A stretch of 64,000 bases of DNA, taken from NCBI RefSeq assembly GCF_001767295.1, contig NZ_CP014944.1, positions 3,162,001 through 3,226,000 on the forward strand, written 5' to 3'. The notes beneath the pieces were generated by a model. The model was not told where the DNA came from, did no database searches, and was given only the letters and a program-made list of their open reading frames with translations. The position numbers and the translations under genes are program-made. The stretch comes from Colwellia sp. PAMC 20917. Its GTDB lineage: Bacteria; Pseudomonadota; Gammaproteobacteria; Enterobacterales; Alteromonadaceae. This document shows, in pieces, positions 56,037-64,000 of this stretch (its first letter is position 1; each line of letters starts with the position of its first letter).

Positions 56037-56852
56037 TTACAGTAAAATAAATTCTTTAACAAATCGACTACCGAAATATGCCAATGTTAATAAAGCACTA
56101 CCGGTAACCATTAATATTAATACTCGATGTCCGCGCCAACCCCTATTGTAATGACCCCAGAGGATCGTTGAATAGACCAGCAGGGCTAATACAGACAATA
56201 TTGTTTTATGTAAGTTTTCGTGTGAGATCATCCCATCTAAAAATAAGAAGCCAATCACTTGGCTGAGTAATAAAAAACTCGTGCCAATACTTAATATAAT
56301 AAAAAGCTGACCTTCAACTTGCATCAGTGGCGGTAAATGACTGACCGCCGCCAAATTTTTTGTTTTTAATTTAAAATGGATATAAGCCACTTGAAACGCA
56401 TAAAGTGTCGCAATGACCAGCGTACAATAAGAGAGCAGTGCAAGCGTCACATGGCTTATTACACTTAATTGATGATTAATTAACGGGGCTTGTTCTACAC
56501 TCGTTATGAAGACCATCAAAAATTGCCAAATACCCGCAAAACCATAAATAACCGGTAAGAGTAGATTCACCTTAAAACGCAAGGCAAATGCAGAGACCGA
56601 TAAACAAATAATTAAACTGACTAAAGAAATAACGTTAGGCAACGCAAAGTTAATATCCGCTTGAGCAACTAAAAACTGTGCATTACTTAACGTGTGAAGC
56701 ACCATAGCTAAACAGCCAAAAAATAATACAAAAACTAAATTCGGCCCTTTAGGATGAAATAAACGTAATAACATTGCAGAAGTTGCCACAGCATAAGCAA
56801 AAAATGCAATTAAAGAACAAATATCCGAAAAACTCACAACGTGCTCCCACAC
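56037..56852 (-). CDS. ypjD: CcsA-like inner membrane protein YpjD
   Basis: Eight-helix membrane protein of the CcsA/CcmC cytochrome c assembly superfamily; role unclear, sometimes linked to haem or CorB function. The 271-residue product has about eight helices and the conserved HVTLALLSYCTLVIATLYA and TILWGHYNRGWRGHR, the latter family-typical. The frame opens at a GTG (56852) with no clear ribosome site, so the true start may be slightly later. It lies between corB and the metal permease, next to ffh. Confidence 0.88.
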   Translation of the reverse strand: MWEHVVSFSDICSLIAFFAYAVATSAMLLRLFHPKGPNLVFVLFFGCLAMVLHTLSNAQFLVAQADINFALPNVISLVSLIICLSVSAFALRFKVNLLLPVIYGFAGIWQFLMVFITSVEQAPLINHQLSVISHVTLALLSYCTLVIATLYAFQVAYIHFKLKTKNLAAVSHLPPLMQVEGQLFIILSIGTSFLLLSQVIGFLFLDGMISHENLHKTILSVLALLVYSTILWGHYNRGWRGHRVLILMVTGSALLTLAYFGSRFVKEFILL

Positions 56853-56926
56853 AAGAACTTAAAAGTTAGGTATTTATACCTGCAAACGATTCTATCAGAA
56901 TGCGGGTAATACACCCTATATTAAAA

Positions 56927-58042
56927 CTATAAAACTAATTTTCTTAAAGGCTTTATCGATAAAAAGGCAATTAACCCTGCGCAAGTTAACCCAAACCAAA
57001 AGGGCAGTAATTCATGGCTATGTTGCATTTGCTGGGTAATATTAATATCAAAAAACGCCAAGCCCCAATCAAGTAATAAGCCAAAGCCAATTGCACATAA
57101 CGAAATACCTAATAAATACCGGATTAAAACACTGCTGCCCATTTCATTTTTAATGACGCCCAATGTTGAAATGTTGGTTGCAGGGCCAGCCATCATAAAG
57201 ACCAACGCCGTGCCAGGAGATATACCGGCTAAAATAAAGCCCGCGGCGACAGGGGTCGATGCAGTGGCACAAATATACATAGGGATTGATATAACGATCA
57301 TCACTAACATTGCGCCTAAACCACTTCCGTAGCTAAGTAAAAAAGAGGCGGGTAAAAATGTTTTTATTAACGTGGCAAAAACTAAACCGACTAATAACCA
57401 GATAATAATATCGTCAATCAATTGCGTTGCCGCGTAATGAATACCTGAGGTGGTTTTATTGATAAAGCTTGCAGACTTTGTTGGTGGTGCGGTTGTTTTT
57501 TCACTGGCACAACATGAAGGCTTTACATTTTGTGTCGCAAGTACAGGTTCATTAACTACTTTTTTCTTACTTGGACAACAACTAGGTGCATCTTCTACTG
57601 CTGATTTGGGCAGAGTAATATCTTCTTTCTTTATCGTTGAAACCAATAAGCCAGTAATAATAGCAGAAAATATCGCTGTTATTGGCCGATAAATAGCAAA
57701 CACTGGCCCTAATAAAGCATATGAAACAGAAACAGAGTCAACGCCTGTTTCTGGGGTCGCAACTAAGAAGGATGAGGTTGCCGAAGCGGAAGCGCCACTG
57801 CGACGTAATTCAGTCGCAACAGGGATAACACCACATGAGCATAAAGGTAAAGGTGCGCCAATGAGTGCGGCTTTAATAATAGCGAGTTTCCCTTCGCCTA
57901 AATGTTGACTTAAAATTTTAGTGGGTACCCAAGACTTCATTAAACCAGCGATGAGTAAACCTAATAATAACCAAGGACTTGCTTCAGCACTTAGGGCTAA
58001 AAAGTTTGTCAGTAATGCAGATAAATATTCCAAGACAGTCAC
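56927..58042 (-). CDS. SO_0444-family copper/zinc efflux permease
   Basis: Permease of the SO_0444/DUF318 group, thought to export Cu or Zn. The 371-residue product has about nine helices; GAPLPLCSCGVIPVATELRRSG and TPETGVDSVSVSYALLGP are signature segments. The central cytoplasmic loop carries paired Cys motifs SCCPSKKK and SCCASEKT and a His further on, plausible metal sites. Starts at a GTG. It is divergent from ffh; an operon with ypjD is possible (gap 74 bases). Confidence 0.85.
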   Translation of the reverse strand: MTVLEYLSALLTNFLALSAEASPWLLLGLLIAGLMKSWVPTKILSQHLGEGKLAIIKAALIGAPLPLCSCGVIPVATELRRSGASASATSSFLVATPETGVDSVSVSYALLGPVFAIYRPITAIFSAIITGLLVSTIKKEDITLPKSAVEDAPSCCPSKKKVVNEPVLATQNVKPSCCASEKTTAPPTKSASFINKTTSGIHYAATQLIDDIIIWLLVGLVFATLIKTFLPASFLLSYGSGLGAMLVMIVISIPMYICATASTPVAAGFILAGISPGTALVFMMAGPATNISTLGVIKNEMGSSVLIRYLLGISLCAIGFGLLLDWGLAFFDINITQQMQHSHELLPFWFGLTCAGLIAFLSIKPLRKLVL

Positions 58043-58290
58043 TATATTAATTATATAAAAGTTAAACCAACCTACAGCTTACCATACTTATATTAAGGTG
58101 CATTAGTCGTTATCAAATAACGACGATTTATTTATCTGATCTGCTGTTCTTTACTCTTGTAGTTAATTGATAAATCTAACGCTAATGAGTATGAAGAAAC
58201 TGAGAGGATTTGCTATTAATCCTTTCGCTTATTTTATTGGCGGGTATAATATGCAATAATTTTTATATTCAGCACAATATAGAGTCATAC

Positions 58291-59682
58291 ATGTTTGAGA
58301 ATCTTTCCGATCGTTTAACGAAAACGTTAAAAAATATCAGCGGCCGTGGCCGATTAACAGAAGACAACATTAAAGAAACATTACGTGAAGTGCGTATGGC
58401 ACTTCTTGAAGCGGATGTTGCCTTACCGGTTATTCGTGATTTTATCGCTAAAGTAAAAGAGAGCGCGGTTGGTCAAGATGTCTCTAAAAGTCTTACTCCA
58501 GGACAAGTCTTCGTAAAAATTGTTCAAAAAGAACTTGAACACGCTATGGGTGAAGTCAACGAGACCCTTAATTTAAAAGCGGCTCCGCCAGCCATTGTAT
58601 TAATGGCAGGTTTACAAGGGGCGGGTAAAACAACCTCTGTGGCAAAGTTATCAAAATACTTAACAGAGCGTGAAAAGAAAAAGGTATTAGTCGTCAGTGT
58701 CGATGTTTATCGTCCGGCTGCTATTAAACAGCTAGAAACATTAGCAAACGAAATTAATATTGAATTTTTCCCAAGTGATATTTCGCAAAAACCAATAGAT
58801 ATTGCTAATGCAGCTATTGAACATGCTAAAAAGTTTTTATTTGATGTATTAATTGTTGATACTGCGGGTCGTTTACATGTCGATAAAGACATGATGACTG
58901 AGATACAGGACCTACATGCGGCTATTAATCCAATAGAAACATTATTCACCGTTGATGCAATGACGGGACAAGATGCGGCAAACACAGCGAAAGCCTTTGG
59001 CGACGCTTTACCGTTAACCGGTATCATACTGACCAAAACTGACGGTGACGCTCGAGGCGGTGCTGCGCTTTCTATTCGCCATATTACCGGCAAGCCTATT
59101 AAATTTATGGGTGTTGGCGAAAAAATTGAAGCATTAGAACCTTTCCATCCTGACCGTATTGCCTCACGTATTCTTGGTATGGGCGATGTACTTTCTTTAA
59201 TCGAAGAAGTTGAACAAAAGGTTGATAAGAAGAAAGCTGAGCAATTAGCCAAAAAATTTAAAAGTGGTAAAAGTTTTGATTTAGAAGATTTTCGTGAGCA
59301 ACTTGTGCAAATGAAAAACATGGGTGGCATGACTAGCATGATGGACAAATTGCCAGGTATGGGCAATATGTCAGATAAAATTAAAGATCAAATGGATGAT
59401 AAATTAACCTTACGAATGGAAGCTATTATTAGCTCTATGACTAAAGGTGAACGTGAGCGTCCTGATATTATTAAAGGTTCTAGAAAACGTAGAATTGCTG
59501 CAGGTTCAGGTACTCAAATTCAAGATGTGAATCGTTTATTAAAACAATTTATGCAAATGCAAAAAATGATGAAAAAAATGTCAGGTAAAGGTGGCATGCA
59601 GAAAATGATGCGTTCAATGAAAGGTATGATGCCCCCAGGCGGTGCAGGTGGTGGGCCAGGTGGCGGGATGTTTGGCCGTTAA
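58291..59682 (+). CDS. ffh: Signal recognition particle protein Ffh
   Basis: GTPase that binds signal peptides with 4.5S RNA and delivers ribosomes to FtsY. From the ATG at 58291 the product is 463 residues (E. coli 453). N domain (1-85), G domain with AGLQGAGKTTSVAKL, DTAGRLHVD and LTKTDGDARGG, then a Met-rich M domain (about 300-463) ending MMPPGGAGGGPGGGMFGR. A longer frame from 58210 is an artefact. Divergent from the metal permease; followed by a terminator and the rpsP operon. Confidence 0.97.
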   Translation: MFENLSDRLTKTLKNISGRGRLTEDNIKETLREVRMALLEADVALPVIRDFIAKVKESAVGQDVSKSLTPGQVFVKIVQKELEHAMGEVNETLNLKAAPPAIVLMAGLQGAGKTTSVAKLSKYLTEREKKKVLVVSVDVYRPAAIKQLETLANEINIEFFPSDISQKPIDIANAAIEHAKKFLFDVLIVDTAGRLHVDKDMMTEIQDLHAAINPIETLFTVDAMTGQDAANTAKAFGDALPLTGIILTKTDGDARGGAALSIRHITGKPIKFMGVGEKIEALEPFHPDRIASRILGMGDVLSLIEEVEQKVDKKKAEQLAKKFKSGKSFDLEDFREQLVQMKNMGGMTSMMDKLPGMGNMSDKIKDQMDDKLTLRMEAIISSMTKGERERPDIIKGSRKRRIAAGSGTQIQDVNRLLKQFMQMQKMMKKMSGKGGMQKMMRSMKGMMPPGGAGGGPGGGMFGR

Positions 59683-59702
59683 GATAAACAATATTTAATT
59701 TC

Positions 59703-59728
59703 AAAAGGTAGCGTTCGCTACCTTTTTT
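59703..59728 (+). terminator. Rho-independent terminator after ffh
   Basis: AAAAGGTAGC and GCTACCTTTT around GTTC, then T. Confidence 0.88.
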
Positions 59729-59783
59729 GCTTTTAGTCTTTAGTCGTTTCAGGTTTATCATTAGCACTGGGCGATCTTTATAC

Positions 59784-59811
59784 TTGCTATTTATCCTAGG
59801 AAGCGTAAAAT
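59784..59811 (+). promoter_or_regulatory. Probable promoter of the rpsP operon
   Basis: TTGCTA at 59784-59789 and TAAAAT at 59806-59811, spaced 16 bases, followed by a GC-rich ACGCGAG discriminator, 79 bases before the rpsP ATG. Confidence 0.5.
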
Positions 59812-59890
59812 ACGCGAGCTTTTCTGTCACCTAGGGTGTCAGGAAATGTCTGGAAAATTCGTTTTAACACTTTAAATAATAGAGGGCGAT

Positions 59891-60139
59891 ATGGTAACCA
59901 TTCGTTTAGCTCGTGGCGGCGCCAAAAAGCGTCCATTCTATCAGGTTGTTGTTGCAGATAGCCGTAACTCTCGCGATGGTCGTTTCATCGAGAAAGTTGG
60001 CTTTTTTAACCCAACAGCAGAAGGTCAAGCTGAGAAATTACGCTTAGACCTAGACCGTATCAACCATTGGGTTGGTCAGGGTGCTGGTTTATCTGATCGT
60101 GTGGCTAAGTTAGTTAAAGACGCTCAAGTAGCAGCTTAA
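59891..60139 (+). CDS. rpsP: 30S ribosomal protein S16
   Basis: Small-subunit ribosomal protein. The 82-residue product begins [20 protein letters not shown] and has [19 protein letters not shown], the S16 signature. GAGGGCGAT lies before the ATG. First of the rpsP-rimM-trmD-rplS operon, downstream of ffh. Confidence 0.98.
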   Translation: MVTIRLARGGAKKRPFYQVVVADSRNSRDGRFIEKVGFFNPTAEGQAEKLRLDLDRINHWVGQGAGLSDRVAKLVKDAQVAA

Positions 60140-60165
60140 TTAATTTAGTAGGTTTAGGAGTTGTT

Positions 60166-60696
60166 GTGGAAGAAATAAATAAAGAAGTCATCTTAGGTAA
60201 AGTAGGCGCAGTTTACGGTATCAAAGGTTGGTTGAAAATTCATTCGTTCACTGATGAAACCGAAGCTATATTAGACTATTTTCCTTGGTCTCTAAAATTA
60301 GGGAATAAAATACAATCAGTCGATATATCTGATTGGCGCAAACATAATAACGGACTCGTTGTTCATGTTGCTGGTATTGATGATCGTGATATAGCCCAAA
60401 AGCTTGTCGGATCAGAAATATTTGTCAACGAAAGCGCACTAGCAGAATTGCCCGACGGGGAGTTTTACTGGCGCGATTTGATCGGCATGTCTGTTGTTAC
60501 TGACAAAGGTTACGACCTTGGTCATGTTTCTGAAATTTTAGAAACTGGCGCTAACGATGTACTGGTTGTTAAAGCTAATCGTAATGACGGCTTTGGTCAA
60601 AAAGAGCGTTTAATTCCGTATCTTTTTGAACAAGTTGTAAAATCAATTAGTGCTGAAAATAAACAAATTTGTGTTGACTGGGACCCAGGTTTCTAA
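60166..60696 (+). CDS. rimM: Ribosome maturation factor RimM
   Basis: Binds S19 and helps 30S head assembly. The 176-residue product has the N-terminal RimM domain ([20 protein letters not shown]) and the C-terminal PRC barrel ([35 protein letters not shown]). Starts at a GTG with TTTAGGAG upstream, 26 bases after rpsP. Its end precedes the trmD TTG start by one base. Confidence 0.96.
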   Translation: MEEINKEVILGKVGAVYGIKGWLKIHSFTDETEAILDYFPWSLKLGNKIQSVDISDWRKHNNGLVVHVAGIDDRDIAQKLVGSEIFVNESALAELPDGEFYWRDLIGMSVVTDKGYDLGHVSEILETGANDVLVVKANRNDGFGQKERLIPYLFEQVVKSISAENKQICVDWDPGF

Positions 60697-60697
60697 C

Positions 60698-61519
60698 TTG
60701 AGTAATAGTGTTTTAACAAACAAACGATGGTATGGGGTGATAAGCCTTTTTCCTGAAATGTTTGACGCCATTACAGAGTATGGGGTGACAGGCCGAGCGA
60801 TCCGTAACGGGTTAATTGAATTTCATAAGTGGAATCCAAGAGACTTTACGCACGATAAACATAGAACCGTTGATGACCGTCCTTATGGCGGTGGTCCGGG
60901 CATGTTAATGATGGTGCAACCGCTACGTGATGCTATTAAAGCTGCAAAAGCTGCTGCGAATTTCGCTGCAGATTCTGCGATAGGTGATAATAGTAGTTCT
61001 GATAAAGAACAAGTCAAGGTTATATATTTGTCGCCGCAGGGACGTAAACTCGACCAAGCTGGTGTACGCGAATTAGCACAACATAATAAGCTGCTATTTA
61101 TAGCAGGGCGTTATGAAGGCATAGACGAACGATTAATTGAGTCGGAAATCGACGAAGAATGGTCTGTCGGTGATTATGTTTTGAGTGGTGGTGAACTCCC
61201 CGCAATGAACATGATCGATGCTATAGCACGTTTTGTGCCCGGTGTTTTAGGACATAATCAGTCAGCTGAGCAAGATTCTTTCTCAGGGGGTTTATTAGAT
61301 TGTCCTCATTACACAAGGCCAGAAGTACTCGACACTTCAATAGAAGCTATGTCGGTACCTAAAGTGCTATTAAGTGGTAATCACGAACACATAAAGCAAT
61401 GGCGTATGTTTAAGTCACTAGAAAGAACATGGACCAGAAGACCAGAACTATTAACTAACCTAGCTCTGACAGCAGAACAAAAGAAAATGTTAGCTTCTAT
61501 TAAAGAAGATAATAAATGA
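60698..61519 (+). CDS. trmD: tRNA (guanine37-N1)-methyltransferase
   Basis: Methylates G37 of tRNAs, preventing frameshifts. From the TTG at 60698 (CCAGG upstream) the product is 273 residues. Landmarks: [47 protein letters not shown] and [15 protein letters not shown], the trefoil knot SAM site. The frame is open back to 60650, overlapping rimM, but the TTG fits spacing. An insert of about 15 residues ([19 protein letters not shown] region) is longer than in E. coli. Confidence 0.95.
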   Translation: MSNSVLTNKRWYGVISLFPEMFDAITEYGVTGRAIRNGLIEFHKWNPRDFTHDKHRTVDDRPYGGGPGMLMMVQPLRDAIKAAKAAANFAADSAIGDNSSSDKEQVKVIYLSPQGRKLDQAGVRELAQHNKLLFIAGRYEGIDERLIESEIDEEWSVGDYVLSGGELPAMNMIDAIARFVPGVLGHNQSAEQDSFSGGLLDCPHYTRPEVLDTSIEAMSVPKVLLSGNHEHIKQWRMFKSLERTWTRRPELLTNLALTAEQKKMLASIKEDNK

Positions 61520-61556
61520 TTTTGTTGATGCCTGTGAACCCTAGGAAGAAGGTATT

Positions 61557-61910
61557 ATGAGTAACATTATTGATATGCTCGAAAAAGAGCAGATGAAAAC
61601 AGATTTACCAGCATTCGCACCAGGCGACACTGTTGTTGTACAAGTAAAAGTTACAGAAGGTGATAAATCACGTCTTCAAGCATTTGAAGGTGTAGTTATT
61701 GCAATAAAAAGCCGTGGCATCAATTCTGCATTCACTGTTCGTAAAATCTCGAACGGTGTTGGTGTAGAACGTGTATTCCAGACACATAGCCCTATTGTTG
61801 ACTCTATTGAAGTCAAACGTCGCGGTGATGTACGTCAAGCTAAACTTTACTACTTGCGCGAGCTATCTGGCCGTAAAGCACGTATTAAAGAAAAATTGGC
61901 AAAAAGATAA
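61557..61910 (+). CDS. rplS: 50S ribosomal protein L19
   Basis: Large-subunit protein at the 30S interface. The 117-residue product contains [20 protein letters not shown] and [20 protein letters not shown] with [20 protein letters not shown], the L19 core. Last gene of the operon, 37 bases after trmD, before a terminator. Confidence 0.98.
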   Translation: MSNIIDMLEKEQMKTDLPAFAPGDTVVVQVKVTEGDKSRLQAFEGVVIAIKSRGINSAFTVRKISNGVGVERVFQTHSPIVDSIEVKRRGDVRQAKLYYLRELSGRKARIKEKLAKR

Positions 61911-61947
61911 TCTCTTTTTAAGCCCGTTTTGCTTTAGCAATACGCAT

Positions 61948-61986
61948 AAAAAAAGCCTGAATAATTCGTTATTCAGGCTTTTTTTG
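61948..61986 (+). terminator. Rho-independent terminator after rplS
   Basis: AAGCCTGAATAA and TTATTCAGGCTT form a perfect 12-base stem with a TTCG tetraloop, flanked by A-run and T-run. Confidence 0.95.
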
Positions 61987-62387
61987 TTTTAGTGTATATT
62001 CGGATACAGTAACCTATCTTACTGGTTCTGCTGATTATATTCTTACCCAATCAAGATGACTGACAAGCTATTTACCCGTCGGTTTTAGTTCGACCCTCTC
62101 ACCGTAGAAGAACGAGTTAAACCCTAGTTTAACGATCATATTACTTTCCTGAAGATTTAAAGCTCACTGACTTTACTTACTATAGGTTCATTTTGACAAT
62201 AGTCGCTATTAACGGTGTAAAAAGCTAGCTCACGATTTTTACTTTGTTGTCGAGCTTCATCAACGCTGTTACAAAAACTTCTGTTATCTAAAAACAAAGG
62301 ATAATAAATAATGTTATTTCTAACCAGGGGGCGCTTCTAAATAGGCGTCAGTGCTGAGGAATTAAAATACGTTGTTAAATTTTCATT
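61987..62387. other. Intergenic stretch with a possible short minus-strand reading frame
   Basis: On the minus strand a frame ending at 62157 reads FLDNRSFCNSVDEARQQ and later FYTVNSDYCQNEP before its stop. It opens near 62330 without an ATG or ribosome site. Codon use looks protein-like, so it may be a remnant or a small gene with a rare start. Nothing else is recognised in the region. Confidence 0.3.
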
Positions 62388-62407
62388 TAAGTTCACTTAT
62401 GTTCATT
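62388..62407 (+). promoter_or_regulatory. Tandem GlpR-like half-sites upstream of glpR
   Basis: TAAGTTCACT and TATGTTCATT lie directly head-to-tail at 62388-62407, 116 bases before the glpR ATG. They match the left half of the E. coli GlpR operator (WATGTTCGWT) with minor changes. Confidence 0.45.
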
Positions 62408-62522
62408 TTGTGCTTTCTATATGACGACTAAACGATTATAAAAAATATTATTCGTTAATTTGTTTGCTTATGTTGATGCAGGTGGCAAAATAGCGACATC
62501 TAACTCATAAAGTATAAGTTTA

Positions 62523-63281
62523 ATGACACAACAGCAACGACAAGCGTTAATTTTAGAGATGATTAAAAAAAGCGGTTTTGTCAGCATTGATGAACTTGTT
62601 GAACACTTTAAAGTGACCCCACAAACGGTTCGCCGAGATCTTAATCAGTTAGCTAAAGTACAAAAAATTTCACGTCATCATGGTGGTGCCGGCATTGAGT
62701 CAAGTACTGTCAATACTGATTATCAAACACGAAAAATTATGGATCTTCATGCCAAGGAAAAAATTGCTGCTGAGTTAGTGCGCATGATCCCCAATGGAGC
62801 ATCGCTTTTTATCAATATAGGTACAACCACAGAAACCATTGCGCGTGCCTTATTGGACCATAAAGGTCTTCAAATTGTGACGAATAACTTAAATGTTGCT
62901 TCTATACTGGGTGCCAAGGAAGATTTCTCTGTTGTTATTGCTGGTGGCGAAGTTCGCCATAGAGATGGCGGCGTCATAGGTGAAACAACGGAAGACTTCA
63001 TTAAAAATTTCCGTATGGACTTTGGTATTATTGGCATCAGTGGTATTGATATCGAAGGTTCACTTTTAGATTTTGATTACCGAGAAGTTAGAGTAGCTCA
63101 AGCTATTATTGCCAATTCACGGCAAGTGATTTTAGCGGCCGATCACTCAAAATTTGGTCGTAACGCTATGGTACGCTTAGGTAATATTAATCAAGCAGAT
63201 CACTTTTTTACCGATGCTCCACCTCCTGATGAAATACAGAAAATCCTTTCAGATCATAACGTCACTTTACATTTAGTTTAA
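62523..63281 (+). CDS. glpR: DeoR-family glycerol-3-phosphate regulon repressor
   Basis: Represses glycerol-3-phosphate uptake and oxidation genes until the inducer binds. The 252-residue product has an N-terminal DeoR HTH (SIDELVEHFKVTPQTVRRDL, ISRHHGGAGIESST) and a sugar-phosphate isomerase-like sensor domain (FINIGTTTETIARAL, GGEVRHRDGGVIGETTEDF, ILAADHSKFGRNAMV). These are the GlpR pattern. It sits directly before glpD, 274 bases apart, and both have the same 10-bp half-sites upstream, supporting autoregulation and control of glpD. Confidence 0.9.
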   Translation: MTQQQRQALILEMIKKSGFVSIDELVEHFKVTPQTVRRDLNQLAKVQKISRHHGGAGIESSTVNTDYQTRKIMDLHAKEKIAAELVRMIPNGASLFINIGTTTETIARALLDHKGLQIVTNNLNVASILGAKEDFSVVIAGGEVRHRDGGVIGETTEDFIKNFRMDFGIIGISGIDIEGSLLDFDYREVRVAQAIIANSRQVILAADHSKFGRNAMVRLGNINQADHFFTDAPPPDEIQKILSDHNVTLHLV

Positions 63282-63414
63282 TTTATAATCATTATTTATT
63301 AGCACTAACTGTTAGCAATATATAGCGCCTTATCTTAAGGTTTAGTTTAAACCCTACTTGCTAAATAAATTTTTCTAATCAACAATCCTTTAATTATCCA
63401 TAAAAGTATAAATG

Positions 63415-63434
63415 TATGTTCGTTTATGTTCGTT
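63415..63434 (+). promoter_or_regulatory. Tandem GlpR-like half-sites upstream of glpD
   Basis: TATGTTCGTT is repeated twice without a gap at 63415-63424 and 63425-63434. Each copy equals the left half of the E. coli GlpR operator. They lie about 120 bases before the glpD ATG. Confidence 0.6.
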
Positions 63435-63555
63435 TTTATTGCTTTGTTTTCACATTGGTTGTATTGTTCAGCAAATAATATCAACGTTAAGTACAGGCAA
63501 GCGACAAAATAGTGAGGGCTAAAGTAATTTCCTCTGGTCGCAACTAAGGAACAAT

Positions 63556-64000
63556 ATGAAAGATCAAAGCGTTATTTATGATTTACTCGTTATTGGTGGG
63601 GGGATCAACGGTACAGGCATTGCTGCTGATGCAACAGGTAGAGGGTTAAATGTTTTACTTTGTGAAATGAATGATCTTGCCTCCTCAACCTCATCAAATA
63701 GCAGTAAACTTATTCATGGCGGTTTACGTTATCTCGAGTACTATGAGTTTCGCTTAGTTCGAGAAGGGCTTGCTGAACGTGAGATCTTATTAAAAAATGC
63801 GCCCCATATCATATGGCCTTTACGTTTTCGTTTACCTCATCGTAGTCACCTACGCCCTTCTTGGATGATAAGAATTGGCTTATTTATGTATGATAACTTA
63901 GCTAAACGAGCAACACTCAAGGGCTCAAAGGGAATTAAATTTGATAAAAATAGTCCCGTTGTAGATACAATCACTAAGGGATTTGAATACTCTGATGCAT
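63556..64000 (+). CDS. glpD: Aerobic glycerol-3-phosphate dehydrogenase, N-terminal part (runs off the window)
   Basis: Membrane-bound FAD enzyme that oxidises glycerol 3-phosphate to dihydroxyacetone phosphate and passes electrons to quinone. About 148 residues are seen: LLVIGGGINGTGIAADATGR is the FAD-binding Rossmann start, followed by NSSKLIHGGLRYLEYYEFRL, the GlpD signature. AAGGA precedes the ATG. It follows glpR on the same strand; the rest of the gene lies past 64000. Confidence 0.95.
   Translation, partial: MKDQSVIYDLLVIGGGINGTGIAADATGRGLNVLLCEMNDLASSTSSNSSKLIHGGLRYLEYYEFRLVREGLAEREILLKNAPHIIWPLRFRLPHRSHLRPSWMIRIGLFMYDNLAKRATLKGSKGIKFDKNSPVVDTITKGFEYSDA

Overview
The window looks like a stretch of chromosome from a cold-adapted marine gammaproteobacterium, most likely Colwellia or a close relative in Colwelliaceae/Alteromonadales. 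The inference rests on the AT-rich sequence, typical gene blocks (holC-pepA | lptF-lptG; pomA-pomB-thiI; xseB-ispA-dxs; ffh | rpsP-rimM-trmD-rplS; corB-ypjD beside ffh), a secreted DUF3494 ice-binding protein, a sodium-type flagellar stator, an SO_0444-type metal permease and an NhaC-type antiporter. No phage, conjugative element, intact insertion sequence or CRISPR array was seen.

Layout. 1-4.9 kb: 5' end of valS, then holC and pepA on the minus strand, divergent from lptF-lptG (LPS export). 4.9-9.6 kb: RDD membrane protein, ice-binding protein, tRNA-Leu(CAA), parvulin ppiC, and small envelope proteins. 9.6-12.7 kb: a decayed gene running into an orphan sensor histidine kinase, then a small secreted protein. 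13-19.6 kb: glyoxylate-bypass island with glcB, lrgB-lrgA, a LysR regulator and aceA. 19.68-20.64 kb: two adjacent tandem-repeat arrays, a 101-bp unit and a 59-bp palindromic unit. 20.8-25.5 kb: S33 peptidase, NatAB-like ABC exporter, ECF sigma factor and a partner membrane protein. 25.8-30.8 kb: glyA, nrdR, ribD, ribE and a RibBX-type fusion. 30.9-38.1 kb: surface genes (TonB receptor, outer-membrane barrel with duplicated 3' ends, 1211-residue lipoprotein). 38.3-41.3 kb: isoprenoid genes dxs-ispA with xseB. 41.7-45.1 kb: pomAB and thiI. 45.1-52.7 kb: panE, VanZ-like, yajQ, NSS transporter, RluA-type synthase, NhaC antiporter, gshA. 52.9-54.7 kb: a 217-bp tandem repeat that looks like three small-RNA genes, a frameshifted lytic transglycosylase lipoprotein, and a cluster of five DnaA-box-like sites between convergent genes. 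54.7-61.9 kb: corB, ypjD, metal permease, ffh and the rpsP operon. 62.5-64 kb: glpR and the start of glpD, each preceded by the same tandem 10-bp operator-like pair.

How genes work together. AceA and GlcB form the glyoxylate bypass for growth on acetate, fatty acids or C2 acids; the LrgAB pair and LysR gene between them suggest a linked carboxylate transporter and regulator. RibD, RibE and RibBX supply riboflavin steps, but ribH and nusB do not follow here. PomA-PomB use the sodium gradient that the NhaC-type antiporter and NSS symporter also depend on.

The most interesting unexplained items are the DnaA-box cluster (54473-54563), the putative tandem small-RNA genes (52903-53442), the two repeat arrays after aceA, the duplicated 3' ends of the barrel gene at 32937-33200, and the LrgAB-glyoxylate linkage.
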